DNA of 64,000 nt from Larkinella terrae (GCF_009668025.1 NZ_WJXZ01000006.1:248001-312000); one strand, 5' to 3'; positions 8,013 to 16,518 are shown, counted from the stretch's first letter. Notes: generated by a model not told the origin, from the letters alone. Translations and numbers: made by a program.

Positions 8013-8327
8013 ATGGCTTCAATAAAATTATCGGATACACTGGAATTTATAATCGAACCTTTTGAAAAGAAGGTTCGATTAATCGTTCAGAAAAACGGTG
8101 ACGCTTGGGTTTGCCGGAAAGAAAATACGAGCAAACTGGAGCGGTTTTTAAAAGACGAACGTGGGCGACTTTTCAAAGGCCGACTGCAATTGGTTTTGCA
8201 GGACACGAAGGTGGAAATTGAAGTGAAAGGAAAACCGGTTGGGGCCGTTCCCGTTGAATCCTTGAAAAACGAACTGCGGTCTGTCAACCGATTTCATCCC
8301 CGCAAATTTCTGGATTTTGCCACCTAA
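8013..8327 (+). CDS. Small protein of unknown function
   Basis: A 104-residue protein with no signal peptide. It is highly charged (KKVRLIVQKNGDAWVCRKEN) and has predicted alternating beta strands and a basic tail (RFHPRKFLDFAT). I do not recognise the family. A TAnnTTTG-like box, TAGTTTTG, lies at 7998-8005, only 7 nt before the ATG. If used, it would give an essentially leaderless mRNA; otherwise the gene is read from the upstream promoter. Codon use matches its neighbours, so I treat it as real. Confidence 0.5.
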   Translation: MASIKLSDTLEFIIEPFEKKVRLIVQKNGDAWVCRKENTSKLERFLKDERGRLFKGRLQLVLQDTKVEIEVKGKPVGAVPVESLKNELRSVNRFHPRKFLDFAT

Positions 8328-8337
8328 AACCTTCGGG

Positions 8338-8379
8338 TATTGTGCCAAAAACTTCGTGTATTGTTGCAATTGCAGCATT
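8338..8379. promoter_or_regulatory. Two phased 21-bp direct repeats, operator-like
   Basis: TATTGTGCCAAAAACTT begins at 8338 and a diverged second copy, TATTGTTGCAA, begins exactly 21 bp later at 8359. Nearly the same unit occurs in three 21-bp steps at 14545-14607. Two-helical-turn spacing suggests tandem binding sites on one DNA face. The array lies between a small orphan gene and the sigma-fusion gene. Confidence 0.5.
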
Positions 8380-8420
8380 TTAGAGCATGTCAGACATTTT
8401 AAAATTTTGACATGCTCTAA
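8380..8420. repeat. 41-bp palindrome
   Basis: TTAGAGCATGTCA (8380-8392) is inverted as TGACATGCTCTAA (8408-8420) around an AT-rich centre (TTTTAAAATTTT). It could terminate transcription from the orphan genes. Its ends, TTA followed by GAGCATGTC, also resemble the termini of the family A elements (TTA, GAGCCTGTC). Confidence 0.6.
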
Positions 8421-8539
8421 CAGATGGATGGAAGTCAATTAACCACCTGACGAAAAAAACGTTGCCCGCATCGCCCAAAGATTGATTAATTTAATCGACA
8501 AAAACTGCCACCCTTTGCAAAAAAAGCATCATTGTTTTT

Positions 8540-9991
8540 ATGAATGATGTCACGAAGCATTTTTGGGAAGCGACCTACAAGCAGCACATCGCTAAAATGA
8601 TTGGCGTTTGCTACCGGTATACCTATAACCGACAAACCGCCGAGGATCTGGCACATGATGCCTTTCTGGTTGCCATCGATAAATCGTCGAGCTTTGAAAA
8701 CAAAGGGTCGTTCGAGGGCTGGTTCCGGCGGATCGTCGTCAATGTGGCGTTGCAACACCTCCGGCAGCAGAAAAAGCAGAAGGCGCACGAAGACCGGATT
8801 ATCTACGAAACGCCTGTCATCGATTTCCAGAACGAACATCAAACCAGTGACGAAAACGGCTTCTCGGAAGCTGAGTTGCTAGATGCGGTTGGGCGGTTGC
8901 CCGAGCACCATAAACTCGTGTTTAACCTTTACGTGTTCGATCAGTACACGCACGCCCAGATCGGGGCGGAACTGGGCATCAGCGAGGGAACGTCAAAATC
9001 GCATCTGGCAAGAGCGCGGAAGAAAATCCGGGAAATTCTTACCAAAAAGGCGAACGAGGACAAAAAAAGAAAGCGGTTTTTATTCCTGCTTTTGCTTCCG
9101 GACCGGCTTTGGAAAATCGATCATCTATTGACCGGAAAATTAAAACATTTCGAGCTTCAACCACAGAACGTATCACCGATCAATACTACCGGTTTTGGTA
9201 CGGTTTCAATGCCAGCGTTCAAAACCGCCCCCGGTTTTTCAGCCAGCTTCCTGCCGGCGAATGTGGCTACTTTGGCAATGGTGATGAATCTGGCCGTTGT
9301 TGTATGGCTGCAGGTAAAGTCGGAAACGGGAATGAACGAATCGATCAAAGTTGAAAAACCGTTGGCTGAAATGAGCAGCGTTTCCGGTTTAAACTCAGAA
9401 AAAGAGGCTGATAAAAAGTTTTTAAATCTTGATACCTACACTGCCACCTTTTCAAACACTGGCATCTTATCAAGTGAAAAAACATTAAACAGCAAGAATA
9501 TGAAATCGTTAAACACGGTAAGTGCCCTGCTCCTGACCACCTCGGCGCTGTCACTCGATTCAACCAGCCTCTTAACTCATCCTTTGCAACCCATTCAGGT
9601 TGAGAATCAGGAGATTGTAAAAACCGCTGCGCTGGAAACAGCTCGGACGATTGAAGCAATGAAACCAATGGCCAATGAAAATTCGGAGGAAATGTATGGT
9701 ACATTTTATGCCTCGGAGTTGTTTTGGTCGGCCGAAAACAACTACGTGTATTTGCGGGGAAACAAGGTGAAGGTCAACCTGAACACCCAGAAGTTTACGG
9801 GCAGCGGGAAATTTTCTTTATTCGGCAAAATAAGTTACCTGATCGTTGACGGAACGCCCCGGGAATTGAATGAAACCATCAAACTTGCCGACAAAAAATA
9901 CCGGCTGGTTAAGCTGATGGAAAAAGAAGCCGTTGAAAAATACGGCGAAAAAGGGAAAATCGGCGCCGTCGAAATAACGCTGGCGGAATAA
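8540..9991 (+). CDS. ECF sigma factor fused to a membrane segment and plug-like C-terminal domain
   Basis: The protein has 483 residues, more than twice the usual ECF length. Residues about 8-80 are sigma-70 region 2 (RQTAEDLAHDAFLVAIDK) and about 112-165 are region 4, with helix-turn-helix YTHAQIGAELGISEGTSKSHL. A basic linker (KKRKRFLFLLLL) leads to a hydrophobic helix at about 238-258. The C-terminal 100 residues include YLIVDGTPRELNE and EKYGEKGKIGAVEITL. They resemble the plug-like domain at the end of Bacteroidota BlaR1/M56 proteins and in TonB-dependent receptors. A second signal-like stretch, MKSLNTVSALLLTTSALS, begins at residue 321, so an internal start making a separate secreted protein is possible. 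No anti-sigma gene adjoins it. I infer membrane sequestration of the sigma domain, with the C-terminal part as sensor. Confidence 0.8.
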   Translation: MNDVTKHFWEATYKQHIAKMIGVCYRYTYNRQTAEDLAHDAFLVAIDKSSSFENKGSFEGWFRRIVVNVALQHLRQQKKQKAHEDRIIYETPVIDFQNEHQTSDENGFSEAELLDAVGRLPEHHKLVFNLYVFDQYTHAQIGAELGISEGTSKSHLARARKKIREILTKKANEDKKRKRFLFLLLLPDRLWKIDHLLTGKLKHFELQPQNVSPINTTGFGTVSMPAFKTAPGFSASFLPANVATLAMVMNLAVVVWLQVKSETGMNESIKVEKPLAEMSSVSGLNSEKEADKKFLNLDTYTATFSNTGILSSEKTLNSKNMKSLNTVSALLLTTSALSLDSTSLLTHPLQPIQVENQEIVKTAALETARTIEAMKPMANENSEEMYGTFYASELFWSAENNYVYLRGNKVKVNLNTQKFTGSGKFSLFGKISYLIVDGTPRELNETIKLADKKYRLVKLMEKEAVEKYGEKGKIGAVEITLAE

Positions 9992-10026
9992 AATCATCCC
10001 AACGAGGGTTTCTGGTTTTTATAAAA

Positions 10027-10056
10027 ATCCCCGCCCGGCAACCGCCGGGCGGGGAT
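10027..10056. terminator. Strong bidirectional intrinsic terminator
   Basis: A perfect 13-bp stem, ATCCCCGCCCGGC (10027-10039) with GCCGGGCGGGGAT (10044-10056) and a four-base loop, lies between the convergent sigma-fusion gene and the giant surface-protein gene. Confidence 0.8.
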
Positions 10057-10075
10057 TGATTGTTTCACGCTTCCA

Positions 10076-13000
10076 TTAATTTTTTACGATTTTCAGGGTT
10101 ACGGTTTTGAAAACCGTATTCACGCGGAGTAGCAACAAACCGGCCGGTTGCTGATCAAGCGGGATTGTGTACCGCTCGACCGGTTTGGCCAGCTCGATCC
10201 GATGCAGGTTCACCAACCGTCCGCTGGCATCGCTCAGGTGCAGGTTGACCGCCTGGCCAACCGCTCCCCGGATTTCCAGCGCAACCTGATCCGTCACCGG
10301 ATTGCCCAGCAACGTCACTGATAGTTCCGGACCGGTTTCGGCCGATATGCGGGCGGGTGAGCCGCAGGTCAGCGGTTTTCCCGAATCCTTCAGCATGAAA
10401 TTGCTCCCCTGCACCCGTCCGTAAATCAGCCGGGTCGTGCCGTCTTTCAGACTGTTTGGAACCTCAAAACTGTATGCGTGAACGCCATTGCCCTTGCCTG
10501 CATTCTTCAGGTCGTCGCGATAAATATTGGCGATCGTACTGCCCCAAACCGTGCTGCCGGTGTAAAATTCGACCGTGACCGGCGTGTTGGGTTTGTTGCG
10601 ATCCCAGACCCAGCCGCGAATCGTCCCGCATTCGACTTTGTCTAAATACCCTTCGAAATTCCCTTGCACGGTGGTGGTCTGCGCCGGGTTGATCGTCAGG
10701 TTGAAACTCACGCTATTGGTAGCACCTTCGGTATCGGTCGCCGAATAGGTCAGGACAAACGTTCCGTCTGCCGTGGGCGTTCCACTGATCACCCGGCTGA
10801 ATTCGTTGATCGACAAACCGCCCGGCAAACCGCTCAGTTTGTAGGTCAGCGCTTGGCCTTCCGGATCGGTGAAGGCCACCAGCGTCCCCGAGAAAGGCAC
10901 TCCGACCTGCGCGGTCAGGGGCGCAATCAACACAGTGGGGGTGGGTGCGACCGGCGGTTTGTTGGTGGGCGTCCCCGAAGTGGCACAGATCAATACTTTG
11001 GGGGAATCTTTCAGAATGAAACTGCTGCCTTCAATCCGGGCCGAGAGGTTGTGGGGTAAGCCGTCCCTGATACTAGTCGGAATGGTAAACCGGAACGCGT
11101 GTTTCCCGTTGCCTTTTCCGGCATCCAATAAATCCTGTCGAAAATCACCCGCCAGTAAGGTGCCAATGACGTTGGGGCCATCGAGAATCTGGATGGAGAC
11201 GGCGGTATTGACCTTGTTGCGATCCCAGGCCCAACCCCGGAACGACTCGCAGTCGGCTCCGTTGACAAACCCGTCGAAGCTGCCGGTTGCGGTGGGCGCC
11301 GTCACGGAAACCGTGAAGCTGGTTACTGAACTGGTACAGCCGCCCTGCTGGCAGAAAACCGTATAGATCAAAGAACCGGTAGTGGACGTAGGCACCGAAA
11401 CCATCGGGCCCGTGGTTGTGTTGGGACCGGTCCAACTGAGGGTTCCGGCACAACCGCTGGCGGTCAGGGTGACGAAGGGGGTATTCTGCAACACGGCGAC
11501 GCTGCCCGGATTGCCAGATGACACATTCGTGCTCAGCGTAGGAGCGGGAATCGAATTTTCGGTAACGGTTTGGGTGGCCGTTGCCGAGCAGCCATCGGTG
11601 GTGCCCGTTACGGAGTAGGGGCCGCCGGCCGAGACGCTGAGGGTCGTCGAGGTCGCGGTGGTGTTCCAGAGGTAGGTTCTGGCTCCCGACGCGGTCAGCG
11701 TGACGCTTTGCCCGGAACAGATCGTGGGATTATTGGGGCTGATCGAAACCGTTGGGGGCGTTTTGACAACAACAGTAAGGGGTTTGAGGGCGGAAGGACT
11801 CCCTTCCTGACTGACCGCTTTGACGTAATAAATGCCTGCGCCGACGGCGGCCGGATTGGGCACCGGCTGCGTTCCGTCGGCATCGGTGTAAAAGTAAAAC
11901 GTAGCATTGGGAATGCTCGAAGTGGCGATGCCCTGGGTCAGATCGACCGTCGCGGGGGCGCAGACAGCCGGCGGGTTGGTCACCGTCACGTCAGTGACGA
12001 CATTGACGGTAAGCGTTACGGAAGTCACCCGGGCACATTCGCCCAGCGTTCCGGTGACGGAATAGGGTCCGGCGACCGTCACGGTAATGGCGGGGGTTGT
12101 TTCAGAGGTCGACCAGCGGTAACTGGTGGCCCCTCCGGCGGTGAGCGTGACGCTCTGCCCGGCGTTGACCGTCAGGGAAGGTGTGGCGGTGATGGTGGGT
12201 TCGGCGGGTCCCTCGGTCGTAGTGAGCAAGCCGGTATTGGTGGTGATGGAAAACGTGCCCCCGTTCAGGTTCTGCACCAGACCGGTATTGCTGCTGATGG
12301 AGCTGTTGCCGCTGGCTTTCTCGATAATCAAGCCGCCGTTGGTAAAGGTGTTACTGCCATTTTGGATAATTTGCCCGGTGGTGATCACTCCTCCGCAGTT
12401 GTTGTTGATTGTGCTGATGTTGAAAATACCGTAGGTAGCCATCGTAGCCCCGATGGTAATCAAGGCTTCGTTGGTTACGGTACCACCATTGTACCAGCCA
12501 CTATTCGTGTACCGGTCAATCTGGATTGTCCCTCCCGTATTGTTGTTGAAAGTTCCGGCACCCGAACGAATTCCATAATCACCGACCTGAGCGATGGTCC
12601 CGATCTTGATCGTACCTTCGTTGGTTACGGTGCCGCTACTGTTCCAGCCACTATTCGAGGACCGGTCAATCTGGATAATCCCCCCCGCATTGTTTTTGAA
12701 CTCTCCGGAAGTAGAAAAACCGTTGACTCCGGTGGCAACGAGGCTCCCAATCTTGATCGTAGCCGCGTTGGTAAAGGTGGCTCCAGTCCAATTGTATAAT
12801 CCTTCATTGCTTGATTGGTCAATCTGGATGGTTCCCCCGGTTTTGTTGTCGAATTTAGCCCGGTTTTCTATCCCATTTCGGCCAACTGAAGCGTTCGCCC
12901 CGATGGTGATTGTAGCCGCATTGGTAAACGTACCACTAATATTGTATATGCCACTGGAGAAGGTTCGGTCAATTTGAATGCTTCCCCCGGCATTGTTGTT

Positions 13001-13924
13001 AAAGTTGCCCTGGTTGATTACTCCATTACTACCCCCGGCACCAGACGCATTGTTTCCAATGGTAATGGTGGCCGAATTGGTGAAAGTTCCCCCGGGATCG
13101 TTGGCCAAACCTGTAGTACTTACTTTGTCCATTTGAATGCTTCCTCCGGTAGTGTTGTTAAATGTAGCCGAATTGGAAAGGATCGAAGCACTTCCTGGTG
13201 CAATGGTGCCAGAGACGATTGTACCCGCGTTGGTAAAGGTACCGCCCGTAAAATTGTTTAAATTAGTGGAAGATACCCGATCAATTTGAATGAGTGCACC
13301 TGAGTTGTTGTTGAATACGGCTGTATTGTAGATGCCATCACCATTGACAATATTCGGAATGCTCCCGATGGTGATCGTGGCCGCATTGGTGAAGGTGCCA
13401 CTGGAGTTATACAAAGCGTAGTTCGTTGTTCGGTCAATCTGAACCGTTCCGCCCGTATTGTTGGTGAAAGTGCCCCGATTTGTTAGGCCATTCAGACCAG
13501 AATAACCGGTATTGCCGATGATCAGTTGCCCATTGTTCTGGACCGTACCGTCATTTAAGAGAGCCCCTGCAGTGGTTTGCGAAAATTCCTTGAAATCATT
13601 AATTGTCAGGCTGCCTCCGCTCACAATGGTCAGCGAAGCGCCACTTTGCACCTCTACCGACTTGGCAACGGCTGCGGTACCGTTTTCAATCTGGGGGGAA
13701 CGGGAAACCGATGGAATGATGGCATGGAGGGTCGTTGTCGGAACACCGTCCGACCAGTTTCCGGCGGTCGCCCAGTTGGAACTGGCGCTTCCGGTCCAGG
13801 TGGTTTGGGTTATTGCTGACGGATTGGAAAAGGTGGGCAGGGTGGTTACGGCCCAAAACAGGGTCAGGGCGACGGCCCGGTAACGACCCAAAAAATGATA
13901 AATGCGGTGGTAAAACAGAAACAT
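10076..13924 (-). CDS. Giant repeat-rich T9SS-secreted surface protein
   Basis: This 1282-residue protein starts with a long signal region and a TTWTGSASSNWATAGNWSD block typical of secreted Bacteroidota proteins. From about residue 120 to 530 it carries roughly ten degenerate repeats of about 35-45 residues built on NNTGGTIQIDR and GTFTNAATITIG, suggesting a beta-helix. Ig-like units follow at about 590-870 (TPSLTVNAGQSVTLTAGGAT, PTICSGQSVTLTASGA). Next come two copies of an approximately 95-residue module (RGWAWDRNKVNTAVSIQ and RGWVWDRNKPNTPVTVE) around a putative Ig domain (GVPFSGTLVAFTDPEGQALT). The last 85 residues are a type IX secretion sorting domain (LSVTLLGNPVTDQVALEI...PAGLLLLRV). 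It is probably exported and anchored at the cell surface as an adhesin or matrix protein. No catalytic domain is seen. Confidence 0.87.
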   Translation of the reverse strand: MFLFYHRIYHFLGRYRAVALTLFWAVTTLPTFSNPSAITQTTWTGSASSNWATAGNWSDGVPTTTLHAIIPSVSRSPQIENGTAAVAKSVEVQSGASLTIVSGGSLTINDFKEFSQTTAGALLNDGTVQNNGQLIIGNTGYSGLNGLTNRGTFTNNTGGTVQIDRTTNYALYNSSGTFTNAATITIGSIPNIVNGDGIYNTAVFNNNSGALIQIDRVSSTNLNNFTGGTFTNAGTIVSGTIAPGSASILSNSATFNNTTGGSIQMDKVSTTGLANDPGGTFTNSATITIGNNASGAGGSNGVINQGNFNNNAGGSIQIDRTFSSGIYNISGTFTNAATITIGANASVGRNGIENRAKFDNKTGGTIQIDQSSNEGLYNWTGATFTNAATIKIGSLVATGVNGFSTSGEFKNNAGGIIQIDRSSNSGWNSSGTVTNEGTIKIGTIAQVGDYGIRSGAGTFNNNTGGTIQIDRYTNSGWYNGGTVTNEALITIGATMATYGIFNISTINNNCGGVITTGQIIQNGSNTFTNGGLIIEKASGNSSISSNTGLVQNLNGGTFSITTNTGLLTTTEGPAEPTITATPSLTVNAGQSVTLTAGGATSYRWSTSETTPAITVTVAGPYSVTGTLGECARVTSVTLTVNVVTDVTVTNPPAVCAPATVDLTQGIATSSIPNATFYFYTDADGTQPVPNPAAVGAGIYYVKAVSQEGSPSALKPLTVVVKTPPTVSISPNNPTICSGQSVTLTASGARTYLWNTTATSTTLSVSAGGPYSVTGTTDGCSATATQTVTENSIPAPTLSTNVSSGNPGSVAVLQNTPFVTLTASGCAGTLSWTGPNTTTGPMVSVPTSTTGSLIYTVFCQQGGCTSSVTSFTVSVTAPTATGSFDGFVNGADCESFRGWAWDRNKVNTAVSIQILDGPNVIGTLLAGDFRQDLLDAGKGNGKHAFRFTIPTSIRDGLPHNLSARIEGSSFILKDSPKVLICATSGTPTNKPPVAPTPTVLIAPLTAQVGVPFSGTLVAFTDPEGQALTYKLSGLPGGLSINEFSRVISGTPTADGTFVLTYSATDTEGATNSVSFNLTINPAQTTTVQGNFEGYLDKVECGTIRGWVWDRNKPNTPVTVEFYTGSTVWGSTIANIYRDDLKNAGKGNGVHAYSFEVPNSLKDGTTRLIYGRVQGSNFMLKDSGKPLTCGSPARISAETGPELSVTLLGNPVTDQVALEIRGAVGQAVNLHLSDASGRLVNLHRIELAKPVERYTIPLDQQPAGLLLLRVNTVFKTVTLKIVKN
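12440..13490 (-). repeat. In-frame tandem repeat block inside the surface-protein gene
   Basis: The DNA repeats a unit of roughly 105-135 bp encoding variants of NNxGGxIQIDRxxxxGxYN followed by GTFTNAATITIG. Units are diverged, so the array is old or under selection. They are coding and have no constant direct repeat with unique spacers, so this is not a CRISPR array. Confidence 0.75.
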
Positions 13925-13995
13925 AGGAATCGGGATTTGACAGATTAGAAATGAAAGGCGGTTTTGAAATACGGTACCGGTTTTCGGGTTGTGGA

Positions 13996-14490
13996 TTAAT
14001 TCGAACGGGGTTGGTATAAGAACAGATAGCGGTCAATATGCCCAGTGTTATCGAAGTGGCAGCACATGTTCATGAACAGGTCGGTCTGTCGCCCATCCAC
14101 CAGCGACAGGTGAGCCTTGCAGTACGAGACGACATGGACGCCGGTTTTATCCCAAAGTGCCGAGGGCTCCGTAACCCGGACGGGCAGGTGCGTAAAATCC
14201 GTCAGTTGAATCCGGTCTACACCAACCTGATGCCGCCATTGCTGCCAGCCCGCCAGCACCGCCGGTTTTCCGCGCCAGACCGCTCGCCCGGTGGGCGAAA
14301 TGAATTCGATGCTGTCGGTGAGCATTTGCCCCCAGGCTTCGGTGTCGAAGTCGGCCTGGTAGGTGAGGGCTTTCTGGGTGAGGACCAAATAGGCCGGGGC
14401 AGCTGTTTCGTAGCCATCGGGAAGGCCATTCTGGGAAGGCGGAGCGCAGGCCAGATCGAGAGCCAGCAACAGGAAGAGGACAGGTTTCAT
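13996..14490 (-). CDS. SnoaL/NTF2-like (DUF4440-type) exported protein
   Basis: This 164-residue protein begins with a hydrophobic signal and a cysteine (MKPVLFLLLALDLACA), possibly a lipoprotein, though the lipobox is not classical. The mature part follows the NTF2-like cone fold: ALTYQADFDTEAWGQMLTDSIEFISPTGRAVWRGKPAVLAGW, split here between helix (ADFDTEAW) and strand segments, then VDGRQTDLFMNMCCHFD and IDRYLFLYQ at the end. Such proteins are often small-ligand binders or polyketide-cyclase/ketosteroid-isomerase relatives; no catalytic assignment can be made. Three phased 21-bp repeats lie just upstream at 14545-14607, between this start and the AraC-type regulator gene, which suggests control by that regulator. 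Confidence 0.7.
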   Translation of the reverse strand: MKPVLFLLLALDLACAPPSQNGLPDGYETAAPAYLVLTQKALTYQADFDTEAWGQMLTDSIEFISPTGRAVWRGKPAVLAGWQQWRHQVGVDRIQLTDFTHLPVRVTEPSALWDKTGVHVVSYCKAHLSLVDGRQTDLFMNMCCHFDNTGHIDRYLFLYQPRSN

Positions 14491-14544
14491 AAACCAATTT
14501 TTTGGTTACAAAATTGTCGCTCAACCCGGCAAAAGCTGTTGGCG

Positions 14545-14607
14545 TATTATTCCAAAAAGTTGGTCTATTGTGTCAAAAAGTTAGTGTATTGTGTCAGCAG
14601 ACGGCAA
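14545..14607. promoter_or_regulatory. Three phased 21-bp direct repeats, operator-like
   Basis: Copies start at 14545 (TATTATTCCAAAAAGTT), 14566 (TATTGTGTCAAAAAGTT) and 14587 (TATTGTGTCA), exactly 21 bp apart. The same unit occurs at 8338-8379. The position upstream of the SnoaL-like gene and beside an AraC-type regulator gene suggests multimeric regulator binding. Confidence 0.55.
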
Positions 14608-14613
14608 AACGGG

Positions 14614-16518
14614 CTAATCCAGTTCCACTTTGTGCAGGACGGCCCGAAACCGGGGCGTATTCCGCAGCGACTTAAACAAGGGCGATACTTTCAGGTAATT
14701 GGGCAGGCAACCGACTTCGGCCCCCTTTTCAAGGTAGTCCAGGCAACGGTTGGGGACGCCAAGTCCGGCGTAGAGGACGGCCCGGTTAGGGTAATTGATT
14801 TCGTCATTCGGCAGGGATTTGAGCAGAGACCGGGCGGCATCGGGTTGGTTCATGCGGGCTTTTACATACGCAATGAAAACCGGAAACGGGCTGGCGTCGG
14901 AGTTGAGTCGCCGTCCTTTTTCCAGTTCCCGGAGGGCTTCGGGAAACCGTTCCTGATTAATGTAATAGAAGGCTGTACCCCAATACCAGCCGTAGGTGGA
15001 ACCGTGCAGCCGCTGGCCTTCCTGCATGACCTGCCGGGCTTCTGCAAACCGCCCCGCATAGGTCAGATTACCCAGATGGCCGATCATGATCACCGGAAAA
15101 AGCGGATCGATGCTCAGGGCTTTGGTGCTGTATCGAATGGCCTGGTCGGCCTCGCCCACGGAGCGAAGCATGAGGCTGTACCAGTAATTGTTCAGGGCAT
15201 TATTGGGCTGGTAGCGGAGGGCAATTCGCATGGTAGTCAGCGCCTGTTCCCATTTGTTCTGGCGCTGATAAAATTTGGCCAGCAGCGCAAACGCGTTGGC
15301 ATTTTCGGGATCGAGCCGGATGGCTGTCAGGGCATTTTTTTCGGCCAGTTTCAGACTACTGTCGGCTTCGGTATAGCCTTCGTCAATGTTCAGAAAATAG
15401 GCCTGCGCTTTACCGGCGTAGGCTTCCGCAAAACCGGAATCCAGGGTAATGGCCCGGTCCAGACTGATCAGGCTGTTGGCCAGCCCTTCCTTGGTGCGGA
15501 TTCGGAGGAAGTACTGCCCTTTGAGGTATTCCGTATACGCGGCTGGCTGCCGGGTCGGGGCCTTATTCATTTTCTGCCGGATGGCGCTGCTGAGCTGCTG
15601 ATTCAATTCACCCGCGATGGTTTTGGCAACCGTGCTGGTAAACGTCCACAGGTCCTTCGTTTCGCCGTCGTAAGTTTGGCTCCAGACGGTCTGGTTTTCT
15701 TCCGCCCGGATCAGCTCGACCGAAAGTTTGATCCGGTTGCCCACCTGAAGGGCGCTGCCTTCGAGCAGGTATACGACGCCGAGTTCGCGGGCAATCTGCG
15801 GGACGGTTTTGGTAGTTCCTTCGTAAGCCCGCGTGGACGTTCGGGAAATCACTTTGATGCGGGGCAAATAGGCTAAAACGGCCTGAACTTCCTCGCTGAC
15901 GCCCTCACTGAAATACTGGGTATCGGAGGTTCCCAGGTTTCGGAAGGGCAAAATGGCAATCGAACTATCAAATCCCGATTTGTCCGGATTTTCATCGGTT
16001 TTCGTACCCAACGGTAACCCGATGTACAGGCCCAGGCCCGTTACGATCACCAGCATTAATCCGAGAAAAAGATAGCGGTTTCGGGACCGGTTTTCAGAAA
16101 CCGCAGCGGGTTGAACAATGGCTTTTTGGGAAACCGGTTCTAGTTCAGGGGCAGTTTTGATCGACTCGAAAATCGGTTTTGAGGTATTTAACGGGAGCTT
16201 CCGGAACTCGGACGGGCTGGCACCGAAGGCCTCGGTAAAATACTTGCTGAAATTCTGGGGATTCGGAATGCCGACCAATTCGGCGATTTCCACACTGCGC
16301 AATTCGGTGGTTTTGAGGAGTGTCCGGGCCTTTTCCAGCCGATACTGACGAACGAAAAGCGTAACGGACAGATTGGTCTCCTCCTTGACCAGCCGGTGCA
16401 AACCGGAGCGGCTCACGCCCAACTCCCGGCAAATAGTTTCAATCGAGAACGAAGGATCGGCTAAGTTACTCTCAATCAGTGATTCCAGTTTTGGAAGGAA
16501 TGAATCGCCGGAATTCAT
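14614..16518 (-). CDS. Membrane-bound AraC-type regulator with TolB-like and TPR domains
   Basis: This 634-residue protein opens with an AraC DNA-binding domain at about 10-108, with two helix-turn-helix units (IETICRELGVSRSGLHRLV and SVEIAELVGIPNPQNFSKYF). A transmembrane helix spans about 148-168. The periplasmic part starts IAILPFRNLGTSDTQYFSEG, typical of the TolB-like/FlgO-like module seen in adenylate-cyclase-like regulators. It is followed by TPR repeats (AFALLAKFYQRQNKWEQALT, NNALNNYWYSLMLRSVGEAD). This is a one-component transmembrane regulator in the reverse of the usual order, with DNA-binding domain first. A plausible target is the operator-like array just past its 3' end. A 612-codon plus-strand frame opposite it is a shadow. 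Confidence 0.85.
   Translation of the reverse strand: MNSGDSFLPKLESLIESNLADPSFSIETICRELGVSRSGLHRLVKEETNLSVTLFVRQYRLEKARTLLKTTELRSVEIAELVGIPNPQNFSKYFTEAFGASPSEFRKLPLNTSKPIFESIKTAPELEPVSQKAIVQPAAVSENRSRNRYLFLGLMLVIVTGLGLYIGLPLGTKTDENPDKSGFDSSIAILPFRNLGTSDTQYFSEGVSEEVQAVLAYLPRIKVISRTSTRAYEGTTKTVPQIARELGVVYLLEGSALQVGNRIKLSVELIRAEENQTVWSQTYDGETKDLWTFTSTVAKTIAGELNQQLSSAIRQKMNKAPTRQPAAYTEYLKGQYFLRIRTKEGLANSLISLDRAITLDSGFAEAYAGKAQAYFLNIDEGYTEADSSLKLAEKNALTAIRLDPENANAFALLAKFYQRQNKWEQALTTMRIALRYQPNNALNNYWYSLMLRSVGEADQAIRYSTKALSIDPLFPVIMIGHLGNLTYAGRFAEARQVMQEGQRLHGSTYGWYWGTAFYYINQERFPEALRELEKGRRLNSDASPFPVFIAYVKARMNQPDAARSLLKSLPNDEINYPNRAVLYAGLGVPNRCLDYLEKGAEVGCLPNYLKVSPLFKSLRNTPRFRAVLHKVELD

Noticed and set aside
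12440-13490. Repeated DNA units considered as a CRISPR array
   Set aside because: The repeats are long, diverged and in frame, encoding NNTGGTIQIDR-type units of a surface protein.
14038-15876. 612-codon open frame on the plus strand
   Set aside because: It is antisense to the SnoaL-like and AraC-TolB-TPR genes, whose domains are clear. The frame is a by-product of high GC at third positions.
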